DNA of 64,000 nt, from the NCBI GenBank assembly GCA_016711925.1, contig JADJSA010000001.1:1054001-1118000 (forward strand). Reading direction: 5' to 3'. Below the pieces are notes generated by a model. It saw only the letters and a program-made list of their open reading frames with translations. It was not told the DNA's origin and did no database searches. Positions 17,672 to 26,685 of the stretch are shown here, piece after piece. This DNA comes from Candidatus Methylophosphatis haderslevensis (GTDB lineage Bacteria > Pseudomonadota > Gammaproteobacteria > Burkholderiales > Rhodocyclaceae). The number at the start of each line of letters is the position of its first letter. Position 1 is the stretch's first letter. The position numbers and the translations under genes were made by a program.

Positions 17672-18612
17672 TCAGTGCCGCGAACGCAGGGTCGCCAGCG
17701 CGTCGCGCAATCTGCCGATGCTGGCAAATGCCGCCGCCGGATTGCGCTCGCCGGCGGCCGTGCCGGCAAGCTGCCGCTCGATCTCGTCGAGCTGGTCCGA
17801 CATCTCGTCGAGAAACTCGGGGGCAGGCAAACCGCTTTCGCGCTGCTCGAGTTCGCGCCGTGTTCTTTCGAGCTGTTTGTTGAGGGAGCGCTGCACATCG
17901 TATTCCTGTTGCAGGCGCAACTGGGCCTCATAGACTTCGGCGGTACGCTGCGCGACCCGCTGTCCCAGGCCGGCGTTGTAGCCTGCCAGTTCCCGCCGCG
18001 CGTTTTCCAGTTGTTCCTCGCGTTCGCGCAATCGTTCATTGGTCCGCTCGATTTCGGCATTGCGGTGCGCCAGTTCGGCATACATGCGATGCATGGCCTC
18101 GATCAGCGCGTCGTGGCCGGGATTTGCCTTGCCGGCGATACAGGCATAGGCAGCGTCGGCCGACATGCCGCCGGCAATTGCGCGCACCTGCCAGGCCATC
18201 GACTGGTCTTCGCCCAGGATATGTTCGGCGAGCCATGTGATCAGGTAACGCAGCAGCCCGGGCAACAGCGTCCTCGGCGAATTGTGCAGGCATGCGCGCA
18301 TCAGGCCGAGCTGCTTGACGAAATTGGCGTGCGCCCCATGTGATCGCGCACATAGTCTCGATCGAGTCCGGCATCGCGCATCAGTCGCTGCTCGGTCCCG
18401 AAATGATCGCGCGCATAGGCGGCCAGTTCGTCGAGCACCTGTTCGCGCATTGCCGCCGGCGCCGACTCCCGATGGACCGTACCGAGGCGGTTTATCAGGT
18501 CGACCAGACCGCGATGCTGGGCATCGACCACCTCGATGCCGGTTTCGTATTTCGCGCCCCACACAAATACGTCCACCGCTTGCTCCTGGCCCGGCGCCAC
18601 TGCAGCGTCCAC
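17672..18612 (-). pseudogene. Hemerythrin / coiled-coil protein (one-base frameshift)
   Basis: The frame starting at 18612 encodes a bacteriohemerythrin start: YETGIEVVDAQHRGLVDLI, then ARDHFGTEQRLM and DYVRDHMG. Translation should continue as AHANFVKQLGLM and WLAEHILGEDQSMAWQV, which completes the set of iron-binding His, Glu and Asp, but this part lies in another frame. The switch falls at a run of four G (C on the plus strand, 18334-18337); a fifth G would restore the reading frame. After the hemerythrin domain comes a coiled coil of about 130 residues (ERLREREEQLENARRELA). The domain binds oxygen or nitric oxide through a di-iron site, so a sensory or scavenging role in denitrification is plausible. 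A strong FNR-type box lies 89 bp upstream. Confidence 0.75.
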
Positions 18613-18700
18613 TGAACACGCTCCTCGAATCGGTTCGGCCGAACCCGGCAGGACTCGCCGGGAGGTCGTCGAATCCTAAATGAATTGGCGCAGGCGAATG

Positions 18701-18714
18701 TTGACCATCATCAA
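18701..18714 (-). promoter_or_regulatory. FNR/Dnr-type box before the hemerythrin gene
   Basis: TTGACCATCATCAA fits TTGAT-N4-ATCAA with one mismatch. It lies 89-102 bp before the ATG at 18612 and just after the nirH stop, so it should drive the hemerythrin-nirJ-nirN group under low oxygen or nitric oxide. Confidence 0.65.
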
Positions 18715-18733
18715 CATCGGCGTCCCCGGCAGA

Positions 18734-19216
18734 TCAGGCGGATATCCGCAGTCCGCTCTTCTTCAGGATGCGCGTGCTGAACAATACGTCGCGTGCACCG
18801 CAGGCGTCGCCGAGCAGTGCGGCAATTTGCTGCAGTTTGTCGTCGACCTCGTCGCGCGACTTGCCATGCACCATCGCGAACAGGTTGTAGGGCCACAGCG
18901 GCAATCGCCGCGGACGGCGGTAGCAATGGGTGACGAAATCGAGCGCCCCGACTTGCTCGCCTAGCGCATCGACGCGAGCATCGGCGACATCCCACACCGA
19001 CATGCCGTTTGCCGTATAGCCGAGCGCATAGTGATTGGGCACCGCACCGATGCGCCGGATCGCGCCGCGTTCGATCATCGCGGCCAGCCGGCGCCGAACC
19101 TCGTCCGCCGTCACGCCCAACTGCCCGGCCAGCATGTCGTAGGGCCGCGGCACCAGCGGCAGCCCGGCCTGCGTGGCAACGATCAGCCGGCGGTCGATAT
19201 CATCGGGTGCGTTCAT
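18734..19216 (-). CDS. nirH: NirH-like siroheme decarboxylase subunit
   Basis: A 160-residue AsnC/Lrp-like protein with an N-terminal winged helix (DDIDRRLIVATQAGLPLVPRPY, then VTADEVRRRLAAMIERGAIRRIGAV) and an RAM-like second half (VTHCYRRPRRLPLWPYNLFAMVHG). This C-terminal signature is typical of NirL/NirH-type subunits. With NirDL and NirG it removes two carboxyls from siroheme to give 12,18-didecarboxysiroheme. It follows nirG by 7 bp and is the last gene of the nirCF-DL-G-H run. I call it nirH from position and sequence type. Confidence 0.82.
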   Translation of the reverse strand: MNAPDDIDRRLIVATQAGLPLVPRPYDMLAGQLGVTADEVRRRLAAMIERGAIRRIGAVPNHYALGYTANGMSVWDVADARVDALGEQVGALDFVTHCYRRPRRLPLWPYNLFAMVHGKSRDEVDDKLQQIAALLGDACGARDVLFSTRILKKSGLRISA

Positions 19217-19223
19217 TCGCAGG

Positions 19224-19673
19224 CTATGCCGCCAGCTTCATCTCGACGAAGAACTCGCGCTCCTTGGGAAACGCATACACGGTCAGCCCGGTCGACTGCT
19301 CGATCCGTGCGATGGCCTGCGCGATGCCGTCGACCGTCTCGGTCGCAAGCACGAACCACATGTTGAGCGCATGCTCGCGCCGGTAATTGTGCGCAACCTC
19401 GGGCAGCGCATTGACCTGGGCGGCCACCTCGTCAAAGCGATCCTCGGGTACCGCCAGCGCCGCCAGGACGAACGCCCCGCCGATCGCCTCGATCTGGAAC
19501 ATCGGGCCGAATCGGGTCAGCACGCGCGCATCGAGCATGCGCTGCAGCCGCCCGATCAGTTCCGCCTCGTCGATGCCGAGGCTCCCGGCCACCGCCCGGT
19601 AGGGCTCGTCGCACAGCGGAAAGCCGCCCTGCAGGGCGTTGATGATGCGCCGGTCGAGCGGGTCGGGCTGCAC
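19224..19673 (-). CDS. nirG: NirG-like siroheme decarboxylase subunit
   Basis: A 149-residue AsnC/Lrp-like protein. It has PLDRRIINALQGGFPLCDEPY and a helix-turn-helix-like part, then PEVAHNYRREHALNMWFVLATE, the pattern shared with NirD-type subunits (NYRREH). The start is probably the GTG at 19673, only 6 bp after the nirDL stop; the next gene starts 7 bp after its stop. The close packing suggests translational coupling of all the decarboxylase subunits. Confidence 0.85.
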   Translation of the reverse strand: MQPDPLDRRIINALQGGFPLCDEPYRAVAGSLGIDEAELIGRLQRMLDARVLTRFGPMFQIEAIGGAFVLAALAVPEDRFDEVAAQVNALPEVAHNYRREHALNMWFVLATETVDGIAQAIARIEQSTGLTVYAFPKEREFFVEMKLAA

Positions 19674-19679
19674 CGCGGC

Positions 19680-20762
19680 TCAGCTTGCCGGCAGCGCCGC
19701 ATAGCGCGCACCGGTCTGTTTGTAGCGCTGCAGGCTGAACAGCACGCCGTGCGGGTAGGCGCCCAGGCGCAGGCGGCGGTTGATGCTGGCGACCGCCGCT
19801 TCCACCTCGGCACGCTCGCGACCGTGGATCATGCAATAAAGGTTGTACGGCCACTCGTCGCCGGCCCGGGCGCGCCGGTAGCACAGCGTGACCGCATGCT
19901 CGGCGGCCAGCGCCATGCCCAGCTCGCCAGTGCGATCGTCGGGCACGTTCCAGACGCACATCGCATTGGCACGAAATCCCAGTTCATGGTGGTGCACCAC
20001 CACCCCGAAGCGCTTGAGAACGCCGTCGCGAAGCCAGCGCGCCAGCGTGTCGAGGACATCGTCTTCGGTCATGCCGGATCGCATGCCGATGCGCGCGTAG
20101 GGCCGGGGTAACAATTCCAGCCCCTCCTCCAGTACCGTCATCAGGCGCCGCTCGGCTGCCGTCAAGGTCAATGGCGCCCGTGCCTCGACCCGCCGCGGCG
20201 GATGGGTGACGCGATTGCCGCTGCCGAGGTCGAAGCCGAGGTCGATGTGGAACTCGTCAAGCAGCGGCAGGGATATGACGCGGCAGCCGCTGGCGGACTC
20301 GATCTCGCGCAGCGCGGCCTCGACCTGGTCGGCCGTCGCGGCGGTGACGACGAACCACAGGTTCCAGGCGTGTTCGCGCCGGTAGTTGTGATTCACGTCG
20401 GTGCGCGCCGAAACCATTGCCGCGATCGCCTCCAGCCGCTCCGGCGGCGCCTTCAGCGCGGCCAGGGTGCTGGCGCCGACCGTGCGCGGGGCGAATACGC
20501 CGCCCACCCGGCTGACCTTTCCGCAGGCGCGCAGATAGGTCAGCTCGCTGATGACCTCCGACTCGGGCTCGCCGAGGCATTCGCCGATCGACGCAAAGGG
20601 CCGGGCGACCAGCGGGAAGCCGCGCTGGAAGTCGTTGAGCAGCGAGTACTGCAGCGAATCGACCCCGCCGAGCAGCGCATCCTGCACCGCGCTGACCAGG
20701 CCATAGAGCCGTCCGGCCTGCAGCGAAGGCACCAGCAACGAAACCGGAACGCATCCGTTCAT
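19680..20762 (-). CDS. nirDL: NirD-NirL fusion, siroheme decarboxylase
   Basis: The 360-residue product is two Lrp-like siroheme decarboxylase units joined head to tail. The first (about 40-195) has RGFPLVARPFASIGECLG and DVNHNYRREHAWNLWFVV, the NirD type. The second (about 205-355) has RPYARIGMRSGMTEDDVL and VTLCYRRARAGDEWPYNLYCMIHG, the NirL type. In many denitrifiers nirD and nirL are separate; fused forms are known. The N-terminus carries about 40 extra residues (MNGCVPVSLLVPSLQAGRLY), so the real start could lie further in. The ATG is 3 bp downstream of the nirF stop. Confidence 0.88.
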   Translation of the reverse strand: MNGCVPVSLLVPSLQAGRLYGLVSAVQDALLGGVDSLQYSLLNDFQRGFPLVARPFASIGECLGEPESEVISELTYLRACGKVSRVGGVFAPRTVGASTLAALKAPPERLEAIAAMVSARTDVNHNYRREHAWNLWFVVTAATADQVEAALREIESASGCRVISLPLLDEFHIDLGFDLGSGNRVTHPPRRVEARAPLTLTAAERRLMTVLEEGLELLPRPYARIGMRSGMTEDDVLDTLARWLRDGVLKRFGVVVHHHELGFRANAMCVWNVPDDRTGELGMALAAEHAVTLCYRRARAGDEWPYNLYCMIHGRERAEVEAAVASINRRLRLGAYPHGVLFSLQRYKQTGARYAALPAS

Positions 20763-20765
20763 GGG

Positions 20766-21953
20766 TCAGAATCCGATCCGCGCCGCACGCGCGCTGAAGA
20801 AGATGCCGGAGGGTGAGTCGGCCGGCAACTGCCCGAGCAGCGCGAAGCTCGCCGTGTCGTAGATCGTGACTCGGTGATCGTCGCGCGACGAAATCCAGAT
20901 GTTTTCGCCGCGCGGCGTGAATTCCATGTGGAGAACCGCCTTGCCCGGCGCCAGCGTGGTGGCGATGCTGCCGGAAAGGGTATCGATGACCTGCACCCAG
21001 CCATTGTCGGGGAAGGCGAAATTCACCCACACCTGGCGGCCGTCGGGCCGTGCCATCACAAAGACCGGCTGGCCCCGGACCGGGATGCGCTGCACTTCCT
21101 GCCAGGTGGCCGTGTCCACCACCAGCACTTCGTTGCGGCCGACTGCCGGCAGGTAGGCGTTGCGTCCGGCCACCGCCCAGCCGCGCAGGTGCGGCATCTT
21201 GAACACCGGAAGCTTCTCTTCGCCGCGGCCGTAGCCGGCAAGTATGCGTCGGGCACCGAGTTCCGGGCGCCACAGATCGACCAGGGCGACACCATCCTCG
21301 CCGAACAGGCCGGCCAGGTAGTGGCGGCCGTCCGGCGTCACCAGGCCGTCATAGGGCTGGCGGCCGATGTCCTTGAAGCGGGTGATCGCGGGCATGCGCG
21401 GGTCGGTCAGATCGACCACCCAGATCTCGCCGGCATCGAACAGCGCATAGACGAAGCGATTGCCCGGCAGGTCGGCCAGGCCCACCACCTTCGAGCGCTT
21501 GCCCTCGGTGCCATAGGTCGACGGAATGTCGGCGAGCAGTTCCAGCGTGTCGGCATCGAAGGCCTTGATGCCGCCCGGTTCGTAGTTCTGCGCCACCACC
21601 AGCCGGCCGTCCTGCGAGATCGCGCCGCCGATCGAATTGCCCGCCTGGACGATGCGCCGGTCGATGCGCCCGGCCAGCAGATCGACCTTGGACAGCCCGC
21701 CGTCGCGACCGAACACGTAGGCGTAGCGCCCGTCGCGCGAATAGACGGCGGAGGCGTGCGAGAGGTCGCCCAGTCCGTCGACGCTGGCGAGCCGCGTGCG
21801 ATGCGTGGTGTCGACCACCTGGACGCGCCCGGCTGCGCGTTCGATCACGATGCCCAGATCGCCGGTTCCCCGCGGCGGCACCGGCGTTGCCACGCATCCG
21901 CTCGCCGCCACCAGCAGCCAGCCGGCGCCGCACAGAAGCCAGGCGCGGCTCAT
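20766..21953 (-). CDS. nirF: NirF, heme d1 biosynthesis lipoprotein
   Basis: The ATG at 21953 overlaps the nirC stop (ATGA), which fixes the start although the frame is open further upstream. The 395-residue protein begins with a lipoprotein signal (LLVAASGC, Cys20) and forms a cytochrome d1-like beta propeller without a heme c domain. Repeated blades include SRDGRYAYVFGRDGGLSKVDL and RPDGRQVWVNFAF. NirF acts in the periplasm in late heme d1 formation and partners with NirN and NirS. Family members need a conserved His, but I did not locate it with certainty. Confidence 0.92.
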   Translation of the reverse strand: MSRAWLLCGAGWLLVAASGCVATPVPPRGTGDLGIVIERAAGRVQVVDTTHRTRLASVDGLGDLSHASAVYSRDGRYAYVFGRDGGLSKVDLLAGRIDRRIVQAGNSIGGAISQDGRLVVAQNYEPGGIKAFDADTLELLADIPSTYGTEGKRSKVVGLADLPGNRFVYALFDAGEIWVVDLTDPRMPAITRFKDIGRQPYDGLVTPDGRHYLAGLFGEDGVALVDLWRPELGARRILAGYGRGEEKLPVFKMPHLRGWAVAGRNAYLPAVGRNEVLVVDTATWQEVQRIPVRGQPVFVMARPDGRQVWVNFAFPDNGWVQVIDTLSGSIATTLAPGKAVLHMEFTPRGENIWISSRDDHRVTIYDTASFALLGQLPADSPSGIFFSARAARIGF

Positions 21954-22312
21954 CGCCCGCCCTCGCGTTTGGCCAGTTCCTGCGGAAATCCTTCGGCCAG
22001 ACGGGCCACCACCCAGCGCGCCTCGTCCTCGCTGAGGAAGCGCGCCCAGCCGGGCATGGCCGTGCCGGGCCGGCCCTGCAGGATCGTCCACACCAGGGAA
22101 TCGGGTGACCGCTCGGCCAACGCCAGCGGCGTCAGAGCCGGCCCCAGCCCGCCTTGCAGGGTGAGGCCGTGACACGAACCGCAGTCTTGCCGCACCATGC
22201 GCACAATCTCGTTCCGGCGGGGTTCGACAGGCTCGTTGGCGTTGGCCGCCGGCAGCGCCTGGTGGAGCACGACGAGCAGGACGGCAGGGAGAACAATCCG
22301 CGGGAATCTCAT
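21950..22312 (-). CDS. nirC: NirC, small c-type cytochrome
   Basis: A 120-residue protein with a signal peptide (MRFPRIVLPAVLLVVLHQALPAANA) and one heme site, CGSCH (44-48), with a likely Met ligand in GTAMPGW. NirC is a periplasmic electron carrier for the heme d1 pathway and can donate to NirS. It is the first gene of the nirCF-DL-G-H run and has an FNR-type box 52-65 bp upstream of its ATG. Confidence 0.88.
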   Translation of the reverse strand: MRFPRIVLPAVLLVVLHQALPAANANEPVEPRRNEIVRMVRQDCGSCHGLTLQGGLGPALTPLALAERSPDSLVWTILQGRPGTAMPGWARFLSEDEARWVVARLAEGFPQELAKREGGR

Positions 22313-22363
22313 TCCGGTTCCGATTCGATGCGCGAATGCTGCACCGCTGTCGGCATACCGGCA

Positions 22364-22377
22364 TTGACCTCGATCAA
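22364..22377 (-). promoter_or_regulatory. FNR/Dnr-type box before nirC
   Basis: TTGACCTCGATCAA matches the TTGAY-N4-ATCAA form. It sits in the 113-bp gap between nirM and nirC, 52-65 bp upstream of the nirC start, so nirC-F-DL-G-H likely has its own promoter. Confidence 0.7.
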
Positions 22378-22425
22378 GGGCGGCCGACGCAACAGCGGCG
22401 GCGCCCCGATCGTGCTAACACGTTC

Positions 22426-22740
22426 TCAGCCCTTGAGGATCCAATCCACGACCGACTTGAGGTCGGCGTCGTTGATCTTCTCGGCATCGTTGGGCGGCAT
22501 CGGGATCTGCCCCCACACGCCCTTGCCGCCGCTGCGCACCTTGGCCGATAGCTGTGCCGCCGCCCCGGCGTCACCCGCATATTTGGCGGCGACATCCTTG
22601 AAGGACGGGCCGACCAGCTTCTTTTCCTTGGCGTGACAGGCCATGCAGCCGGCCTTCTGCGCCAGCGCATCCGAGGCCAGCAACGGCGCCGACCAGGTTG
22701 CGCAGCCCAGCAGCAATGACAAGCCTATTGCAGTTTTCAT
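22426..22740 (-). CDS. nirM: Cytochrome c551/c8, NirM type
   Basis: A 104-residue protein with a signal peptide ending near LLAS and the class I cytochrome pattern: CMACH (32-36), VGPSFKDVAAKYAG and the Met ligand in IPMPPN. It donates electrons to NirS in the periplasm. It follows nirS by 99 bp, with a strong hairpin and T-run in between, so its level is probably set below or apart from nirS. Confidence 0.9.
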   Translation of the reverse strand: MKTAIGLSLLLGCATWSAPLLASDALAQKAGCMACHAKEKKLVGPSFKDVAAKYAGDAGAAAQLSAKVRSGGKGVWGQIPMPPNDAEKINDADLKSVVDWILKG

Positions 22741-22778
22741 CGCATCTCTCTCCCAGGGTTGAGCCGGACGGAACCGGC

Positions 22779-22813
22779 AAAAAAACGGGCGACCCGTTGC
22801 AACGGACCGCCCG
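22779..22813 (-). terminator. Terminator/attenuator between nirS and nirM
   Basis: On the minus strand CGGGCGGTCCGTT and AACGGGTCGCCCG form a 13-bp stem with one mismatch, followed by GTTTTTTTG. It should end most nirS transcripts and let a fraction run into nirM. Confidence 0.7.
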
Positions 22814-22839
22814 CATGAATGTAACCCGAAAGATTCGAC

Positions 22840-24579
22840 TCAGTACACGTCGTGCTGGGTGTTGTGCACGTTGAAGTGGCCGGTCGGCGTGATCAGCTTC
22901 GGATCCTTGATCACGGTCTTGAGCTTCAGGGTCTTGTCGTCCACCACGACGAGCGCCGACTCCTTGTTCTTGGCCGACCACACCGCGAACCACACTTCGT
23001 CGCCGGCCTTGTTGTACTCCGGCTGCACCACGCGCTTTGCGCCGTCGTCCTTGAGGTCGGCCCATTGGGCGATCGGCAGCACCTGCGGTCCCTTGTCGAG
23101 ATTCCCGATGTCATATGCCGCGACCGACTGACTGAGCTTCGGATCCGGGTTGAGCGGCGTATCGACCCACAGGTTCTTCGACTTCGGATGCGACTTGATG
23201 AACAGCGAACCGCCGCCCTGCCCCTTGACGACCTGCACCACCTTCCACGCCTGCTGCGGATGGCCCTTCGGATCGGTGCCGATCAGCGTGATGTCGTCCG
23301 CGCCGAGGTGGCTGGTCGCCCAGACCGGGCCGAACTTCGGATGCGTGAAATTTGCGCCACGGCCCGGGTGCGGAATCTTGCCCACGTCGATCAGGGCGGC
23401 GAGCTTGCCTTCCTTGGCGTCGATCGCCGCGATCTTGTTCGACTGGTTCGCCGCAACCAGGAAATAGCGCTTGGTCGAATCCCAGCCGCCGTCATGCAGG
23501 AACGGCGCGGAGCCGATCTCGGTGATCTTGAGGGCGTCGATGTTCGAGTAGTCGACCATCAGCGTCTTGCCGGTTTCCTTCACATTGACCACGAATTCCG
23601 GCTTGAAGTGGGACGCCACGATCGATGCGACGCGCGGCTCGGGGTGATACTCCTGCGTACCCACCACCATGCCGCGGGTGGCGACAATCTTCTTCGGCTC
23701 CAGCGTGTCGCCGTCCATGATGACGAACTGCGGCGGCCAGTACGAACCAGCGATCGCCAGCTTGTCCTCGTAGCCCTTGTATTTGGACGTGTCGACCGAA
23801 CGCGCTTCGAGCCCGACGCGAATCTCCGCGACGTTGTCCGGCTTTTCCATCCAAAGGTCGATCATGTTGATTTTGGCGTCGCGGCCGATCACGAACAGGT
23901 AGCGCCCCGATGCCGACAGGCGCGAAATATGCACCGCGTAGCCGGTCTTGACGATGTTGATGATCTTCTTGGTGTCGCCATCGATCAGCGCCACCTCGCC
24001 GGTGTCGCGCAGCGTGGTCGAGAAGATGTTGGTGATGTTGTAGTTGTTCATCTTCTTCTTCGGACGCTGGTCGGGCGGCACGATGACCTTCCAGGTCGAT
24101 CGCATGTCCTTCATGCCGTATTCGGGCGGCGTCGGCGGCGTCTGCTGGACATAGCGCGCCATCAGGTCGACCTGCTTTTCGGTCATTTCGCCCGAGGTCT
24201 GCCAGTTCGGCATGCCGGCCGGGCTGCCATAGGCGATGAATACCTTGAGGTATTCGGTTCCCTTGCCGATCGTGATGTCCGGGGTCAGCGGCTTGCCGGT
24301 CGCACCCTTGCGCAGCACGCCGTGGCAGCCGGCGCAGCGCTCGAAGTAGATCTTGCGCGCCTCGTCGAACTCCGCCTTGCTCATCGCCGGCGCTTTGGGA
24401 TTGATGTCCTGGTACATATCCACGTCGGCCAGCGGCGAACCACCTGCCTGATACTTGACCTCGGCCGGCGCATGCCCTTCCGTTGCCGGCTTCTTGTCCT
24501 CGGCAAATGCCTGGGCCATCGCCAGAGGCAGCGCGGCAAGTGCCAGTACGGCGCCGAGCCACGTCTTGTGCTTGCTCAT
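22840..24579 (-). CDS. nirS: NirS, cytochrome cd1 nitrite reductase
   Basis: A 579-residue periplasmic enzyme: signal peptide (MSKHKTWLGAVLALAALPLAMAQAFA), a heme c domain with CAGCH (82-86) and a C-terminal d1 propeller. Typical NirS blades are visible, for example GRYLFVIGRDAKINMIDLW, MVVGTQEYHPEPRVASIVAS and NLWVDTPLNPDPKLSQSVA. The His ligands of the d1 site fit YHPEPRVASIVASHF. It reduces nitrite to nitric oxide in the dimeric form. The start follows an AGGGAGAAG ribosome site. Length and motifs are normal and no lesion is seen. Confidence 0.97.
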   Translation of the reverse strand: MSKHKTWLGAVLALAALPLAMAQAFAEDKKPATEGHAPAEVKYQAGGSPLADVDMYQDINPKAPAMSKAEFDEARKIYFERCAGCHGVLRKGATGKPLTPDITIGKGTEYLKVFIAYGSPAGMPNWQTSGEMTEKQVDLMARYVQQTPPTPPEYGMKDMRSTWKVIVPPDQRPKKKMNNYNITNIFSTTLRDTGEVALIDGDTKKIINIVKTGYAVHISRLSASGRYLFVIGRDAKINMIDLWMEKPDNVAEIRVGLEARSVDTSKYKGYEDKLAIAGSYWPPQFVIMDGDTLEPKKIVATRGMVVGTQEYHPEPRVASIVASHFKPEFVVNVKETGKTLMVDYSNIDALKITEIGSAPFLHDGGWDSTKRYFLVAANQSNKIAAIDAKEGKLAALIDVGKIPHPGRGANFTHPKFGPVWATSHLGADDITLIGTDPKGHPQQAWKVVQVVKGQGGGSLFIKSHPKSKNLWVDTPLNPDPKLSQSVAAYDIGNLDKGPQVLPIAQWADLKDDGAKRVVQPEYNKAGDEVWFAVWSAKNKESALVVVDDKTLKLKTVIKDPKLITPTGHFNVHNTQHDVY

Positions 24580-24677
24580 ATCGCTTCTCCCTTAGTCGTC
24601 AGTCCGGATTGACGGAAACAGCCCATCCAGTTATCCACCGTCGGCCTACAGGTTCCGCCGCACGCCAAAACCCTGCC

Positions 24678-24691
24678 TTGACTCGGGTCAA
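24678..24691. promoter_or_regulatory. FNR/Dnr-type box in the nirS-nirE divergent promoter region
   Basis: TTGACTCGGGTCAA is a perfect palindrome of the TTGAY-N4-RTCAA form. It lies about 100 bp upstream of the nirS start and 62 bp upstream of the nirE start, so it may serve both. Confidence 0.65.
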
Positions 24692-24753
24692 TTTCATCGC
24701 CTTTGCGAATCGCTAGATTGCAGGTGACCGACACCGGGAAGGACGCCTGCGCA

Positions 24754-25692
<939 letters not shown>

Positions 25693-26646
25693 TCAGACCA
25701 GGCGCGAAAACGCCTGCAGCAGCGCTGCGGCGGCCTCGTCGACGGCGCGATTCGCGTCGTCGAACATTTTGCCCAGCGGAAAGAACGCGTGGATCATCCC
25801 CGCGTAGCAGGAATAGGTGACATCGACCCCGGCGGCGCGCATCCGCTCGGCATAGGCCAGGCAGTCGTCGACCAGCGGATCGTATTCGGCGGTGAGCACC
25901 AGCGCCGGCGGCAGGCCCGTCAGATCGGGCGCCAGCAGTGGTGAGGCGCGCCAGTCGGCGCGCTCGGCCTCGCTGTGAAAATAGCAGTTCTGGAAGCGGC
26001 GGATCGAGGCCTGCGTCAACAGGTAGCCCTCTGAAAACAGCGTGTGGGACGAGCGCAGGCCGCGCTGATCGGTGGCCGGATAGACCAGCAACTGGAAACA
26101 CGGCTGCGCACCGCCCCGGTCGCGCGCCAGCAGGCAGGCCACCGCTGCGAGATTGCCGCCGGCGCTGTCGCCGCCGACCGCGACGCGGCGCGCGTCGACC
26201 GCAACATCGCCGGCATTTTCTAGGAACCACTGCAGCGCGAAATTCGCGTCCTCGACCGCCGTTGGAAACTTGTGCTCCGGCGCCAGCCGGTAGGCCACCG
26301 AGGCCACCGCGCAGCGCGCCTTGTTCGCCAGTTCGCGGCACAGCACGTCGTAGCTCGCCAGATCGCCGATGGTCCAGCCGCCGCCGTGAAACCAGATCAG
26401 CAACGGCAGGGGCTCGACGTTGCCGGTGCCCGCAGCACGGTAGTAGCGCGCATTGAGCGTCGGCCCGTCGGGTCGCGCGAGCGCCAGTTCGCGGGCTTCG
26501 GCAACCGCCGGCGCTTCGGGCCGGAAGCCGAAATGCATCTTCTGCGATTCATGGCGCATCTCCTCGATCGACAGTTCGTGAAACGGCGTCGTACCGCGCC
26601 GGTGGATGCGGTCGAGCATGGCCTGGGACTGGGGATGGAGCGGCAT
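25693..26646 (-). CDS. Hormone-sensitive-lipase-type esterase (alpha/beta hydrolase)
   Basis: I prefer the ATG at 26646 (MPLHPQSQAMLDRI), the usual start of this family, over the one at 26676. The 317-residue protein has the oxyanion motif HGGGW, the nucleophile motif GDSAGG, the acid in AEYDPLVDD and the His in GMIHAFFPLG. All are typical of the bacterial HSL family of short-chain esterases and acetyl esterases. It has no signal peptide, so it is cytosolic. The natural ester is unknown. Its stop codon directly abuts the end of nirE, so the two genes converge. Confidence 0.9.
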   Translation of the reverse strand: MPLHPQSQAMLDRIHRRGTTPFHELSIEEMRHESQKMHFGFRPEAPAVAEARELALARPDGPTLNARYYRAAGTGNVEPLPLLIWFHGGGWTIGDLASYDVLCRELANKARCAVASVAYRLAPEHKFPTAVEDANFALQWFLENAGDVAVDARRVAVGGDSAGGNLAAVACLLARDRGGAQPCFQLLVYPATDQRGLRSSHTLFSEGYLLTQASIRRFQNCYFHSEAERADWRASPLLAPDLTGLPPALVLTAEYDPLVDDCLAYAERMRAAGVDVTYSCYAGMIHAFFPLGKMFDDANRAVDEAAAALLQAFSRLV

Positions 26647-26685
26647 CGTCGTAGGCTGCGCGCCAGCGCGCACCATGCGCGAGGA

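Noticed and set aside
22852..24612. Plus-strand 586-codon frame opposite nirS
   Set aside because: Antisense shadow of nirS; rich in Arg, His and Asp with no domain.
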